Shown here: positions 38,884 to 47,829 of the stretch, in pieces
How the letters are laid out: every line of letters begins with the position of its first letter
How positions within the stretch are numbered: position 1 is the stretch's first letter
DNA from: Cupriavidus nantongensis
Lineage (GTDB): Bacteria > Pseudomonadota > Gammaproteobacteria > Burkholderiales > Burkholderiaceae
Length of the DNA: 64,000 nt
Assembly (NCBI RefSeq): GCF_001598055.1
Contig: NZ_CP014845.1
Location: 62,001 to 126,000, forward strand
Reading direction: 5' to 3'
The notes under the pieces: generated by a model
What the model saw: the letters and a program-made list of their open reading frames with translations, nothing else
Told to the model about the DNA's origin: nothing
Databases searched by the model: none
Position numbers and translations under genes: made by a program

Positions 38884-39561
38884 TTACCGCCTTCTTGCGA
38901 TCTCGTAGATCGAGTAGAGGGTACGGTTGACCAGCGGACTGAATGGACCGTCTGATTGCGCAGGTCTTGTCTCCGTGCACTCAATGATCACTCGAACCAC
39001 TGCCTCCTGTCGCTCGTAGAAGGTCACCCGTGCTGTCACAGCTTCGTAGTACCGCGCCCACTTGGTTCCATTTGGGAGGGTCTTCTCCTGCGTGTTGTTC
39101 AGCCGCTTCGGGATAAGGCTAGAGGATCGCTCCAACATCATGCTAGCCACGGAGAGAAGCAACAGGGATTGAAACATGGTCTGCTTGGGGCGGCCGATAC
39201 GCGTCATGTGACGCCATCCTCTGTTAGTAACCTGAGCAATGAAGTCCCTGGGATGTGCCTTGCTATGCGCCATCCAATCGGCATAGAAGCCACGGCACCT
39301 GTCGTGGAAGTTCCCCGAGAGCGCTTGCATTTGTAGGGGAGTGTGATCCTTGGACCATTGGATTCTACCCGGGGCCGTCAAGGTCGGAAGTTTGCGCAAT
39401 TCCGCCCAACGCCAGCAAAGGTTGTAGAGACCGCCTTTACCTTGCCCATCAAACTTGCGTTTCACGTCGAATTTGACGCAGCCCGGCGTAGCACAGGTTT
39501 GTGGATCTCTCAAGTCGGCCCAATATGCTACCGGATCCTTCTTGGTAATCCGCGTGTGAAT
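38884..39561 (-). pseudogene. DUF4365-type gene, 3' part separated by IS21-family insertion
   Basis: The C-terminal part of a gene split by the insertion sequence at 39561-42950. The frame reads through the junction (ITKKDPVAYWADLRDPQTC) and continues for about 225 codons, with a possible zinc-binding CATPGC...C segment and the end IYEIARRR. Joining it to 42951-43285 with one copy of the 5-base duplication removed gives exactly 1008 bases, one open frame of 335 aa. The joined sequence IMIH/TRITKKDPVAYWADL is what a DUF4365 domain looks like at this point. Alone, a TTG at 39513 might allow translation, but without the N-terminal domain function is unlikely. Confidence 0.75.
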
Positions 39562-39828
39562 GGCTGTCTAAAACCGGCACTAAACGGCGGCGCGGCTTAA
39601 AGATGCGGAGCAACTCCTGCATTGCAGGATTGTCTCGAGGTCTTCTGATTCGATATTGAAGGTGGCCACCGGGCGCGTCGGAGCGAGCCCGTAGGGCGAG
39701 TGCAGACGCGCCCGGTGATGGGCATTCCGCAAGGTGGTGACGTCGCAGTGGGGATGCGGTAAAAAGGTTGGCTTTACCGCCGAAAAGAAACAGGCACGAC
39801 ACCGGTCCAAACCGCCAAGTTCATCCCG

Positions 39829-40368
39829 ATGTCGTGCCCCACTCGTGCCAAGGGCGCGCGTGCCGAGCCAGTATGGCACGGCTCGTCCATCCCGTCGAGG
39901 CCGTTTCGGCATGACTGGGGGATCGCCGATGCCGGCCACGGGCCGCCTCTTTGTGTGCGCCCATGGCGGGCGCAGGTCGTTGTTTGCCGCCGCTGCGACC
40001 GCGGTCAGATCTACTGCAATGGCGGCTGCTCGCAAGCAGCGCGTCGCGCCAGCCTGCGCGAGGCCGCTCAGCGCTATCAACGCAGCCGCCGCGGCCGCTT
40101 GGCGCACGCGGAGCGGATGCGCCGCTACCGCTGTCGCCAAAAGAAAGTGACGCATCAGGGTTCCGCCGCGCAGGCCGCCGATGCTCTACTGCCGCTGACC
40201 TTGACGACGCCGGCCAGAGCACCGGCGCCCGCTGGCGCCTCAACACCGGTGCCTGAGCATTGCCACTTCTGCCGTTGCACATATTCGGGCTTTGTCCGCC
40301 TCGGACCACTGCGTCGTCGGGTCTTCCGTGATGTTCGTACGACTGACCGCACAGGACACGACCCATGA
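39829..40368 (+). CDS. IS21-associated zinc-motif protein of unknown function
   Basis: A 179-aa basic protein whose middle has a double-cysteine motif ([15 protein letters not shown]) followed by an Arg-rich helical stretch ([20 protein letters not shown] and [18 protein letters not shown]). A C-terminal CHFCRC pair may be a second metal site. Similar proteins are remembered as sitting directly before istA in several beta-proteobacterial IS21 elements. Its stop overlaps the istA start (ATGA), so the two are translationally coupled. A nucleic-acid-binding or transposition-modulating role is possible but unproven. The N-terminal ~45 residues may not all be translated. Confidence 0.65.
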   Translation: MSCPTRAKGARAEPVWHGSSIPSRPFRHDWGIADAGHGPPLCVRPWRAQVVVCRRCDRGQIYCNGGCSQAARRASLREAAQRYQRSRRGRLAHAERMRRYRCRQKKVTHQGSAAQAADALLPLTLTTPARAPAPAGASTPVPEHCHFCRCTYSGFVRLGPLRRRVFRDVRTTDRTGHDP

Positions 40369-41867
40369 CCATTGGAGTAGAACTTGAAGCCCAGATCCTG
40401 CGTTACTACCACGTCGAGAAATGGCGCGCCGGCACCATCGCGCGCCAGTTGCATGTGCACCGCGACACCGTCCAGCGTGTGCTGGCGCAGGCCGGCCTGC
40501 CCAGGATTGGCAGCGTGCAGCGGCCGTCGCAGATCGACGCCTACCTGCCATTCATCCATGAGACGTTGAAGAAGTTCCCGTCGCTCACGGCCAGCCGCCT
40601 GTATGCGATGGTGACCGAACGCGGCTACCGCGGGAGCCAGCACCACTTCCGGCACATGATCGCGCTGCACCGGCCGCGCCCACAGCCGGAAGCCTATCTG
40701 CGTCTGCGTACCTTGCCGGGCGAACAAGGGCAAGTCGATTGGGGTCACTTCGGCCATCTGCAGATCGGCCGCGCACGCCGGCCGCTGATGGCCTTCGTGA
40801 TGGTGCTGTCATGGTCGCGGCAGATCTATCTGCGCTTCTACCTTGATGCACGCATGGACAGCTTCCTGGCCGGCCATGCCGGTGCCTTCGAAGCCTGGTC
40901 CGGCCTTCCCAGGGTCCTGCTCTACGACAACCTGAAGAGTGCCGTGCTGGAACGCCAGGGCGATGCGATCCGTTTCCATCCGACACTGCTCGCGTTCGCG
41001 GCGCATCACCGCTACGAGCCCCGGCCGGTTGCCGTCGCCCGTGGCAACGAGAAGGGGCGCGTCGAGCGCGCCATCCGCTATGTACGCGAGAGCTTCTTCG
41101 CCGGACGCACCGTGACCGACCTCGATGAGCTCAACGCCCAAGCCGCCCATTGGTGTGCGGGACTTGCGGCCGATCGTCCCTGCCGGGAAGAACCGACGAT
41201 CAGCGTACGCGAGGCGTTCTCCCGCGAGCAGCCCAGCCTGCTCGCCTTGCCGGAGAATCCCTATCCATGCGAACTGCAACTGGCTGTCAAGGTCGGCAAG
41301 ACACCGTATGTGCGCTTCGATCTGAATGACTACACGATCCCGCATACGCATGTGCGACGCACGCTCACGGTGCGGGCCAGTCCCCGGCAGGTACGCATCC
41401 TCGATGGCACGGAACTGCTCGCCACTCATGAGCGCAGTTACGATCGCGGCGCGCAGATAGAGATTGCCGCGCACATCAATGCCTTGGTCGAACGCAAACG
41501 CGAAGCCCGCCACCATCGCGGACTTGACCATCTGGCTCGGGCGGCGCCGGCCAGCCAGGCGCTGCTGCAGCGCGCAGCGGAACGGGGCGGCAATCTGGGC
41601 AACATCACCACCCACCTGCTGCGGCTGCTCGACCGCTATGGCGCCGCTGAATTGCAAGCGGCGATCGAGGAAATCCTCGCCAGCGATGCGGCGCCTCACC
41701 AGAATCCGGTGCGCCTGGCGCTGGAGCGCCGGCGCGAGGCGCGCCAGGCACCGCCGCCCGTGGGTATCCATCTACCTGAACACGTCCGGCACAAGGACAA
41801 GCTGGTGATACCCCACCGCCTCGACATCTACGATCAGCTCACGGGAGATGCCAATGAACACGCCTGA
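40365..41867 (+). CDS. istA: IS21-family transposase IstA
   Basis: A 500-aa DDE transposase. An N-terminal helix-turn-helix ([20 protein letters not shown]) is followed by the catalytic core with D ([13 protein letters not shown]), D ([12 protein letters not shown]) and E ([14 protein letters not shown]). The C-terminal beta domain ([16 protein letters not shown]) and Arg-rich tail are typical. It overlaps the upstream zinc-motif gene by four bases and istB by fourteen. It seems intact. Confidence 0.95.
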   Translation: MTIGVELEAQILRYYHVEKWRAGTIARQLHVHRDTVQRVLAQAGLPRIGSVQRPSQIDAYLPFIHETLKKFPSLTASRLYAMVTERGYRGSQHHFRHMIALHRPRPQPEAYLRLRTLPGEQGQVDWGHFGHLQIGRARRPLMAFVMVLSWSRQIYLRFYLDARMDSFLAGHAGAFEAWSGLPRVLLYDNLKSAVLERQGDAIRFHPTLLAFAAHHRYEPRPVAVARGNEKGRVERAIRYVRESFFAGRTVTDLDELNAQAAHWCAGLAADRPCREEPTISVREAFSREQPSLLALPENPYPCELQLAVKVGKTPYVRFDLNDYTIPHTHVRRTLTVRASPRQVRILDGTELLATHERSYDRGAQIEIAAHINALVERKREARHHRGLDHLARAAPASQALLQRAAERGGNLGNITTHLLRLLDRYGAAELQAAIEEILASDAAPHQNPVRLALERRREARQAPPPVGIHLPEHVRHKDKLVIPHRLDIYDQLTGDANEHA

Positions 41868-42621
41868 GAACCTGCAAAGCCGTGCGAACGCCTTGCGCCT
41901 GCATGGGCTACTGGCACACTGGCCGGAGGTCGCCGACGCCGGCTGGGTGGCGCCGCTGCTGCAATGGGAAGAAGAGGAGCGCTCGCGCCGCTCGCTGGAG
42001 CGACGCATCCGGGATGCCCGACTGGGCAACTTCAAGCCCTTGTGCGACTTCGACTGGGCCTGGCCGACGCGCTGCGACCGGGCCGCCGTCGAAGAATTGA
42101 TGTCGCTGGAGTTCGTCAAGGACTCGGCCAACGTCGTGCTGATCGGCCCGAACGGCGTCGGCAAATCGACCCTGGCGCTGAATCTGGCCTATCAGGCGCT
42201 CGTCCAAGGGCACACAGCGCTGTTCACCACCGCCGGCCAGATGCTCGGCGAGCTGGCCGCCCTCGACAGCGATTCGGCCTTGCGTCGACGCCTGCACCGC
42301 TATGCCTCGCCGGACGTTCTGGTCATCGACGAGGTCGGCTACCTGTCGTACTCGAACCGACATGCCGATCTGCTGTTCGAGCTCATCAGTCGCCGATATG
42401 GCGCCACCAGTACGGTGGTTACAACAAACAGACCATTCGCCGAATGGTCGGAGGTGTTCCCGAACGCCGCCTGCGTCGTCTCGCTGGTTGACCGACTGGT
42501 GCATCGTGCCGAAGTCATCGCGATCGAGGGCGAGTCGTATCGCGTCAAGGAAGCGCGTGAGCGGGCCGATCAGCGAGCAAAGAAACGCAGCGTGGCCCGG
42601 GCGGAGAAAAAGCCATCATGA
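41854..42621 (+). CDS. istB: IS21-family helper ATPase IstB
   Basis: A 255-aa AAA+ ATPase that, with IstA, selects the target. Walker A is [14 protein letters not shown], Walker B is [12 protein letters not shown], and the sensor/arginine region [13 protein letters not shown] follows. The ATG at 41854 has GGGAG six bases upstream; an earlier ATG at 41848 would add two residues. It seems intact. Confidence 0.95.
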   Translation: MNTPENLQSRANALRLHGLLAHWPEVADAGWVAPLLQWEEEERSRRSLERRIRDARLGNFKPLCDFDWAWPTRCDRAAVEELMSLEFVKDSANVVLIGPNGVGKSTLALNLAYQALVQGHTALFTTAGQMLGELAALDSDSALRRRLHRYASPDVLVIDEVGYLSYSNRHADLLFELISRRYGATSTVVTTNRPFAEWSEVFPNAACVVSLVDRLVHRAEVIAIEGESYRVKEARERADQRAKKRSVARAEKKPS

Positions 42622-42824
42622 CGCATCTGCACCTGCCTTCAGGAATCACCAACGGGCTGGACTTCCTGATCCCAGACAACTGGTCCCCAGAACAGGCCCT
42701 CGCCGTCGTCGAACTCATCGACGATCTACGCGAGCGAATCTGCGCGCACTACCAGCTCGCACTGCATGACCTGCTGCGTGAGCAGCGCTCGCCCCCCGAG
42801 AAAAGCCTCGACGATCCGTTCTAG
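42618..42824 (+). CDS. small IS21-associated hypothetical protein
   Basis: A 68-aa acidic protein ([20 protein letters not shown], ending SLDDPF) whose start overlaps the istB stop (ATGA). It is mostly helical. Its coupled position before a strong terminator shows that it belongs to the element. Similar short proteins are remembered after istB in related elements; the role is unknown. Confidence 0.7.
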   Translation: MTHLHLPSGITNGLDFLIPDNWSPEQALAVVELIDDLRERICAHYQLALHDLLREQRSPPEKSLDDPF

Positions 42825-42842
42825 CCTGCACCATCCAACCCA

Positions 42843-42876
42843 AACAGCAAGGGGCCGCATGCGGCCCCTTGCTGTT
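42843..42876 (+). terminator. perfect palindrome terminating the IS21 operon
   Basis: A perfect 34-base palindrome with 17-base arms centred on GCATGC (outer bases AACAGCAAGG / CCTTGCTGTT). It lies 18 bases after the last gene of the element and is still inside it. The short T-run is weak, but the hairpin is very strong. Confidence 0.75.
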
Positions 42877-42950
42877 GACCTTCTGACCCAACCATACGCC
42901 GCCATTTACTGTCGCTTTTACACCGCCGTCAACACCGCGGAGGCGTCACA

Positions 42951-43285
42951 TGAATCATGATCACGGGACCAGGCATTGAGAGCCAGCGAGGGAAGTGTGC
43001 TTCGTTATGCTTACGACCCAGACTCAAGTTGTACGTGCCGGTCACTGGCGGCATCGACTTTCGGTATCCGGTTTTGATCTGAGCGAAGATCACGTCGCCC
43101 GTCGGACCAGCGTAACCACCCGTCTTTTCGCTGCGCTTGAGGAAGATAAGAACATCGATGCTGTTGTCATTGTGGGCGGAGACCACTTCGACTCCGCAGC
43201 CCCACAGCCCCTCCACAATCCATGTGACCCAACTGACTCCGATTTGACCCGTATGGGTCGTGTCATGGTTCTTTCTCTTCTTCAT
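42951..43285 (-). pseudogene. DUF4365-type gene, 5' part separated by IS21-family insertion
   Basis: The N-terminal part of the split gene. From an ATG at 43285 it reads MKKRKNHDTTHTGQIGVSWV, then DNSIDVLIFLKRSEKTGG and VIFAQIKTGYRKS, and stops making sense after PGPVIMIH at the element junction (five foreign residues, then a stop). The TGQIGVxWV start, the D...AQIKTG nuclease-like core and the hydrophobic PVIMIH strand match DUF4365 domains, which are related to restriction-type nucleases and common in defence islands. The 3' part is at 38884-39561. An upstream in-frame start at 43360 is possible. Confidence 0.75.
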
Positions 43286-43395
43286 CGTCCGTGTCCATAG
43301 CAACTTGATGATTGCACGGCCGGTGGGCGCCTTGCTCGAGTATCTTGGAGCGATTGCCAAAACCGTCGCCTACCCAGCCTGAATGCACAGCGATC

Positions 43396-44358
43396 CTAAG
43401 GAAGCGTGATGCCAGCCACGGTCGCAGCTGCTTTGACGGCTGTGTATGCATCGGAGGTAGAGCCGAGCGTCTGCATTGTTGTGGCAATTCCACCAAGCAA
43501 GGACTTCAGCGAAAGCTTGTTCGGCTTTTGCTTTTCGGTTTCGGCAATGGTGGTCCGGACCAGCTCTTTCGCTTCCTCCCGCTCGTCCTCAGGAAGATTC
43601 GCCTTGGTGAGTTCAGCGAGAACTGCCTCAAGGGCGCTCTTCAAGCCGGCGAGTTGGCTCTGATCGGCGGACTGCTGGATGTGTGCCACCGAGTTGTCCC
43701 CGGTTTGAACCGCGCCCACGGGCGAATGAAAAATGTAAGTATTGCTTGCGGGTACAGGTGCGGGTGCCGGTCGGGATCGCTTCGTCATCATTTCGTCCTG
43801 CCAAGCATCAAATGCAAGTCCCCTGAAAAAGAGCGACACGCCGGAGCCACCTCTCTTATTGTGTTGTATGTACGACTTCTCGCTCAGATCGTCCACGACA
43901 TCAGAGAACTCTTGCCAATAGGTCTTCAACGACTCGCCAGCTGCCGTCTGAAAGGCTGTCATGACCTCATAGATTTGTAGCGATCGCGACGCCGGACGCG
44001 CATTCAACATGTTGAAAAGCAGCTTCCTGAGCTGAGTCCGTATTACATCGCTCGACCGGGTACGCTGCGCCGAATCGCCGCCAGGCTTCTCTTCAACAAT
44101 CAGGCCCCGTGCTAGATCCATTCTCGCGTTCAGACAATCCCTATTCGCAAGGTCGATCCAGCGACGAGCAACATATAGCTGATGATCAGCCAGTCCAGGG
44201 GCTTCATGAGAGTACTGGGGTTGGGCCGTGAAGACCGCTTCTTTCCAAGCAAGAAAGTTCGCCACCCCAGGAAACTTTGAATCCAGTTGCCAAATTGCCG
44301 CAGCGAGATCTCCTTGTCCGTCTGCCAATCCCTTGAACCCACTCAAATCACCGATCAT
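43396..44358 (-). CDS. hypothetical protein with C-terminal GxVQTGxNSxAHIQQ motif
   Basis: A 320-aa protein; the ATG at 44358 has GGAG eight bases upstream. The N-terminal ~190 residues are helical with many Trp and Arg (FLAWKEAVFTAQPQYSHEAP, ARRWIDLANRDC) and match nothing I recognise. After a Pro/Ala linker (RPAPAPVPA) comes VGAVQTGDNSVAHIQQSADQ, a glycine-turn motif seen at the start of C-terminal helical tails in various bacterial accessory proteins, followed by a charged coil and a hydrophobic end (AVKAAATVAGITL) that might contact membranes. It stands directly upstream of the broken DUF4365 gene in the same direction, so it may be part of the same former operon. Confidence 0.65.
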   Translation of the reverse strand: MIGDLSGFKGLADGQGDLAAAIWQLDSKFPGVANFLAWKEAVFTAQPQYSHEAPGLADHQLYVARRWIDLANRDCLNARMDLARGLIVEEKPGGDSAQRTRSSDVIRTQLRKLLFNMLNARPASRSLQIYEVMTAFQTAAGESLKTYWQEFSDVVDDLSEKSYIQHNKRGGSGVSLFFRGLAFDAWQDEMMTKRSRPAPAPVPASNTYIFHSPVGAVQTGDNSVAHIQQSADQSQLAGLKSALEAVLAELTKANLPEDEREEAKELVRTTIAETEKQKPNKLSLKSLLGGIATTMQTLGSTSDAYTAVKAAATVAGITLP

Positions 44359-45726
44359 AAGCAATCTCCAATTTATTCAATGCGGTCCAGCCGTCGTCAG
44401 TGTCCTTTCCGGACATGCTTGCAGTAGGCAATCCGCCCGATCCAGTATTCGGCCAACCTCTGCTTGCCGCCTAGGCCCGCGGAGAGACGCGCTAATTCTA
44501 TCAACAGGGTCTGGGTAACGACATCAATCGGAGGGCGTTCGCCAATCTCAATATGTGGCTGAGAAAGAGCGCAGTAGGTGCCCTACTCGTCTGCTACGTC
44601 CGCTGCCGAGCTCGGCAACAGCGACATAGCATCAAACTGCACGGCCAAGTTCAAGTGCATGCTGGCTGCCTCAGCCCTTTACTCCCAAAGGTCGGGACGG
44701 TCCGCCCAGTCCCGTATCATGCAGCGGCGCTACTCGACATACTCCGGCGTAGTCACCTGAATCGATCCTATTGGGCTAGGTACATTCCAAGCAATAGGAG
44801 GTGCTATTAAGTCTAACCAGCTACCTGGAGGAGGCTCAGGTTGAGACGACCAAACAGACCACACAGTCGGTCATCAGTCTCATCGGCTTGCAACTAACTG
44901 AGTCGCGTGGCTGAGCAGTTGTCGCATAAGTCGTTGATCGGCGACTGCCTCGTGTTGATCGCTGCGACCATTCGAATCTCTGCTTCGAATGACTCAGCTA
45001 AGCATGAAGCAGCCGCCCATGTGAAGCTGCTGACCGACTGCCTGATGTTTATGACGTTGCTTCAGCCCCAACTGCGGGCTTAGACCGAAGGCCAACTGAA
45101 GCCCTAGCAGAAGCCTGGGACTAATCACCATTTTGAAGTTCGCATCAAATGAGATCAGGCTTCGGTCGAACATTTTGTCAAAATTCGGCGTTAGCAACAA
45201 GCCGTTCGCCGGTGATATTCGCTGCCACCGTGTCACACAAGGTCCATAGGCGAATGTGCGAAGCAATCAGGAACTCAGTTGCCTTCGGCAGGGCCGTGGT
45301 CGAGCATTTACCATTCCAACGCTGAATCAGTTGCTCGCGGAATAGACCCTGACCGACACGTGATTTGATGACCGCCTCACGGACGGTTTCATCGAGGGTT
45401 TCCAAATACCGCTGCAGAGGCGGGTCGTTGCCGGGTTCAAGCTAAGCCGGGTCAAACTTCGGTGCCCCCCTGGGGCAGCGGGAGATTACGGTAGACGCGG
45501 TAAGCCTCAGTCATGCCGTCATATGAGTGGACCCACCAGTCATAGCCGGTTACTGCCGTCCGTTGTCCTTGCACTCTAGCCCTTTACGCGTCGCCGAACG
45601 ACTTGTATCACGACTTCTCACGGATTTTGAGAAGATTCGGCATCAGCGTTCGGCGTGTACGCGGCGCGGTCTCTTCGGTGATTTTCAAAAGCAGCAACCA
45701 GGGAGCATCTCGCTTCATAAAAGAAA
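44359..45726. other. gene-poor right part of the island
   Basis: About 1.4 kb with no intact gene. It includes the HNH-nuclease relic at 44994-45441. Elsewhere, for example 44800-45000, plus-strand words such as SYLEEAQVETTKQTTQS look protein-like but are broken by stops, consistent with decay of older accessory genes. Confidence 0.5.
44994..45441 (-). pseudogene. HNH endonuclease relic with frameshift
   Basis: Two minus-strand frames join to give an HNH-nuclease domain of the type used by modification-dependent and island-borne restriction enzymes. The first frame reads QGLFREQLIQRWNGKCSTTA and EFLIASHIRLW; the second, from about 45210, reads NGLLLTPNFDKMFDRSLISF. In intact members these are continuous (ASHI...W...NGLLL...D..FD..LISF). 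A stop precedes the first frame at about 45445 and the second frame loses its end, so the gene is dead. Confidence 0.7.
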
Positions 45727-45752
45727 AACGCCAACCCTCACGGGTTGGCGTT
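45727..45752 (-). terminator. rho-independent terminator of aceA
   Basis: Arms AACGCCAACCC and GGGTTGGCGTT with a 4-base loop, followed on the minus strand by a T-rich run. It lies 25 bases after the aceA stop. Confidence 0.88.
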
Positions 45753-45776
45753 CTACTTTAGGGTGCCCCACCAGAA

Positions 45777-47357
45777 TCAAAACTGATTCATAGTATTGTC
45801 CTTCCCCGCCGCCTTCAGTGCCGCTTCCCCGCTGAAGTACTCCTTGTGGTCATCCCCCATGTCTGATCCAGCCATATTCTGGTGCTTCACACAAGCGATG
45901 CCCTGACGAATTTCCTTCCGCTGCACACCAGCCACATAACCCAGCATCCCCTGGTCACCAAAGTATTCCTTAGCCAGGTTATCCGTCGACAGCGCAGCAG
46001 TGTGATACGTCGGCAGCGTAATCAGGTGATGGAAGATCCCCGCTTCACGCGACGCATCAGCCTGGAACGTACGAATCTTCTCGTCCGCCAGCTTCGCCAG
46101 TTCGCTGTCGTCATATTCCACGCTCATCAGCTGCGCGCGGTCATAGGCCGACACGTCCTTGCCCTCGGCCTTCATCGCGTCATAAGCCTGCTGGCGGAAA
46201 TTCAGGGTCCAGTTGAACGACGGGCTGTTGTTGTACACCAGCTTGGCGTTCGGGATGACCTTGCGGATTTCGTTGACCATGCCGGCGATCTGGGCGATGT
46301 GCGGCTTTTCGGTTTCGATCCACAGCAGGTCGGCGCCGTTCTGCAGCGCGGTGACGCAATCCAGCACGCAGCGTGCTTCGCCCGTGCCGGCGCGGAACTG
46401 GAACAGGTTGCTGGGCAGGCGCTTCGGGCGCAGCAGTTTGCCGTCGCGCTTGATGATGACGTCGCCATTGCCCAGTTGGTCGGCCGACAGTTCTTCGCAA
46501 TCCAGGAACGAGTTGTACTGGTCGCCCAGGTCGCCCGGCTGGCGGGTCACGGCGATCTGCTTGGTCAGGCCGGCGCCCAGCGAGTCGGTGCGGGCGACGA
46601 TGATGCCGTCGTCCACGCCCAGTTCCAGGAAGGCGTAGCGGATGGCGCGGATCTTGGCCAGGAAGTCTTCGTGCGGCACGGTGACCTTGCCGTCCTGGTG
46701 GCCGCATTGCTTCTCGTCGGAGACCTGGTTTTCGATCTGGATGCAGCAGGCGCCGGCTTCGATGAATTGCTTGGCCAGCAGGTAGGTCGCTTCGGCGTTG
46801 CCGAAACCGGCGTCGATGTCGGCGATGATGGGCACCACGTGGGTGACGTGGTTGTCGATCTTCTGCTGGATCGCGGCCTTTTCGGCGCCGGTGGCGGCGT
46901 CGAGTTGGCGGAACAGGCCGCCCAGTTCACGGGCGTCGGCCTGGCGCAGGAAGGTGTACAGCTCGCGGATCAGTGCGCTGACCGCGGTCTTCTCGTGCAT
47001 CGACTGGTCCGGCAGCGGGCCGAACTCGGAGCGCAGCGCGGCGACCATCCAGCCGGACAGGTACAGGTAGCGGCGTTCGGTGCTGTTGAAGTGCTTCTTG
47101 ATGGAAATCATCTTCTGCTGGCCGATAAAGCCGTGCCAGCAGCCCAGCGACTGGGTGTATTTGGACGGGTCCGCGTCATAGGCAGCCATGTCGGCGCGCA
47201 TGATCTTGGCGGTGTACTTGGCGATGTCCAGGCCCGTCTTGAACTTGTTCTGCGCGCGCATGCGGGCAGCGTACTCGGGGTTGATGGCATTCCAGGCGCT
47301 GCCCTGGGTTTCTTTCAAAGCAGCCACTGCCTTGATGTCGTCTTGATACTGGGCCAT
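45777..47357 (-). CDS. aceA: isocitrate lyase
   Basis: A 526-aa isocitrate lyase, which cleaves isocitrate to glyoxylate and succinate in the glyoxylate shunt for growth on acetate and fatty acids. The active-site cysteine lies in KQCGH (216-220, C218), with Gln where many members have a second Lys. IADIDAGFGNAEATYLLAK supplies metal ligands, and NNSPSFNW and the late ATG/AKP-like segments complete the site. At 526 residues it belongs to the long subclass known from Pseudomonas and related bacteria, not the ~430-aa enteric form. It has its own promoter region and terminator, and stands alone inside a flagellar cluster. Confidence 0.95.
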   Translation of the reverse strand: MAQYQDDIKAVAALKETQGSAWNAINPEYAARMRAQNKFKTGLDIAKYTAKIMRADMAAYDADPSKYTQSLGCWHGFIGQQKMISIKKHFNSTERRYLYLSGWMVAALRSEFGPLPDQSMHEKTAVSALIRELYTFLRQADARELGGLFRQLDAATGAEKAAIQQKIDNHVTHVVPIIADIDAGFGNAEATYLLAKQFIEAGACCIQIENQVSDEKQCGHQDGKVTVPHEDFLAKIRAIRYAFLELGVDDGIIVARTDSLGAGLTKQIAVTRQPGDLGDQYNSFLDCEELSADQLGNGDVIIKRDGKLLRPKRLPSNLFQFRAGTGEARCVLDCVTALQNGADLLWIETEKPHIAQIAGMVNEIRKVIPNAKLVYNNSPSFNWTLNFRQQAYDAMKAEGKDVSAYDRAQLMSVEYDDSELAKLADEKIRTFQADASREAGIFHHLITLPTYHTAALSTDNLAKEYFGDQGMLGYVAGVQRKEIRQGIACVKHQNMAGSDMGDDHKEYFSGEAALKAAGKDNTMNQF

Positions 47358-47467
47358 GTCAGTTTCCTAAGATAAGGCGCGTTTGAGAAAAATCGTTTGG
47401 CGTGCCGACCGTGGGTCGAAGCAAACAGCGTGAACTCATTGTAGGGGGATCCGGCGCCGTTGCGGCC

Positions 47468-47485
47468 ATGTCTTATATAAGACAT
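47468..47485. promoter_or_regulatory. perfect palindrome, candidate aceA operator
   Basis: ATGTCTTATATAAGACAT is a perfect 18-base palindrome about 111 bases before the aceA start, and part of it is repeated at once (ATAAGAC at 47484-47490). Such short AT-centred palindromes are typical of GntR- and similar regulators of central carbon genes; the factor is not identified. Confidence 0.6.
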
Positions 47486-47675
47486 AAGACTTTGTTTTTC
47501 CTTATTTTTCAATGAGATACGTGTCAATTTTCACGATACGGAACGTTTTTTCGCAGAACGAAAGCGGGCGCGGCGCAGCGCAACATCGAAATCCCACGAT
47601 GTGAAACGCGCTTTCAGTCAGCGGGCCAAGGCGGGTTCGGCGCATCGCATGCCGCCGGCTTCGTCACTTTTCCGC

Positions 47676-47703
47676 TAAAGACTCCCGCCGCGTCCGCCGT
47701 TAA
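47676..47703 (+). promoter_or_regulatory. sigma-28-like promoter before flhB
   Basis: TAAA at 47676-47679 and GCCGTTAA at 47696-47703 with a 16-base spacer, the same form as the site at 17535. It is 127 bases before flhB. Confidence 0.6.
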
Positions 47704-47829
47704 CCCCAACAGTCCCTCATTTCCCAAACAGCACCCAATTCCCCCGCCTTTTCGCGCGAATGGGAATCCCACCCCGCTTCGATAATCCCCGCTGACGAAT
47801 AGCGGCCTGCCGCTTCGCACGGAGCGTGG

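Larger units (their letters stand above)
39561..42950 (+). mobile_element. IS21-family insertion sequence (3.4 kb) with accessory genes
   Basis: The element begins TGGCTGTC at 39561 and ends GTCACA at 42950 and is flanked by TGAA(T) at 39557-39561 and 42951-42955, a 4-5-base target duplication typical of the IS21 family. Subterminal inverted repeats are clear: AAAACCGGCACTAAACGGCGG at the left (39570-39590) pairs with the complement of CCGCCATTTACTGTCGCTTTT at the right, with 4 mismatches in 21. It carries a zinc-motif protein gene, istA, istB and a small gene, all on the plus strand and each overlapping the next. At 3.4 kb it is longer than most IS21 elements because of the passenger region at the left. 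Bases 39562-39828 hold no clear gene. Confidence 0.88.
47358..47829. other. divergent region between aceA and flhB
   Basis: A 472-base gap with no gene. It holds an 18-base palindrome (candidate operator for aceA) at 47468-47485, an AT-rich core at 47470-47540 that probably includes the aceA promoter, and a sigma-28-like promoter for flhB at 47676-47703. Confidence 0.65.

Noticed and set aside
39449..39802. A minus-strand frame across the left IS21 junction
   Set aside because: It mixes element and flanking DNA in a different frame from the DUF4365 reading, which is restored exactly when the element is removed.
32948..45776. An integrase- and tRNA-bounded genomic island
   Set aside because: No integrase gene, tRNA or direct attachment repeat was found at either edge; the region is better described as an accessory segment of unknown entry route.
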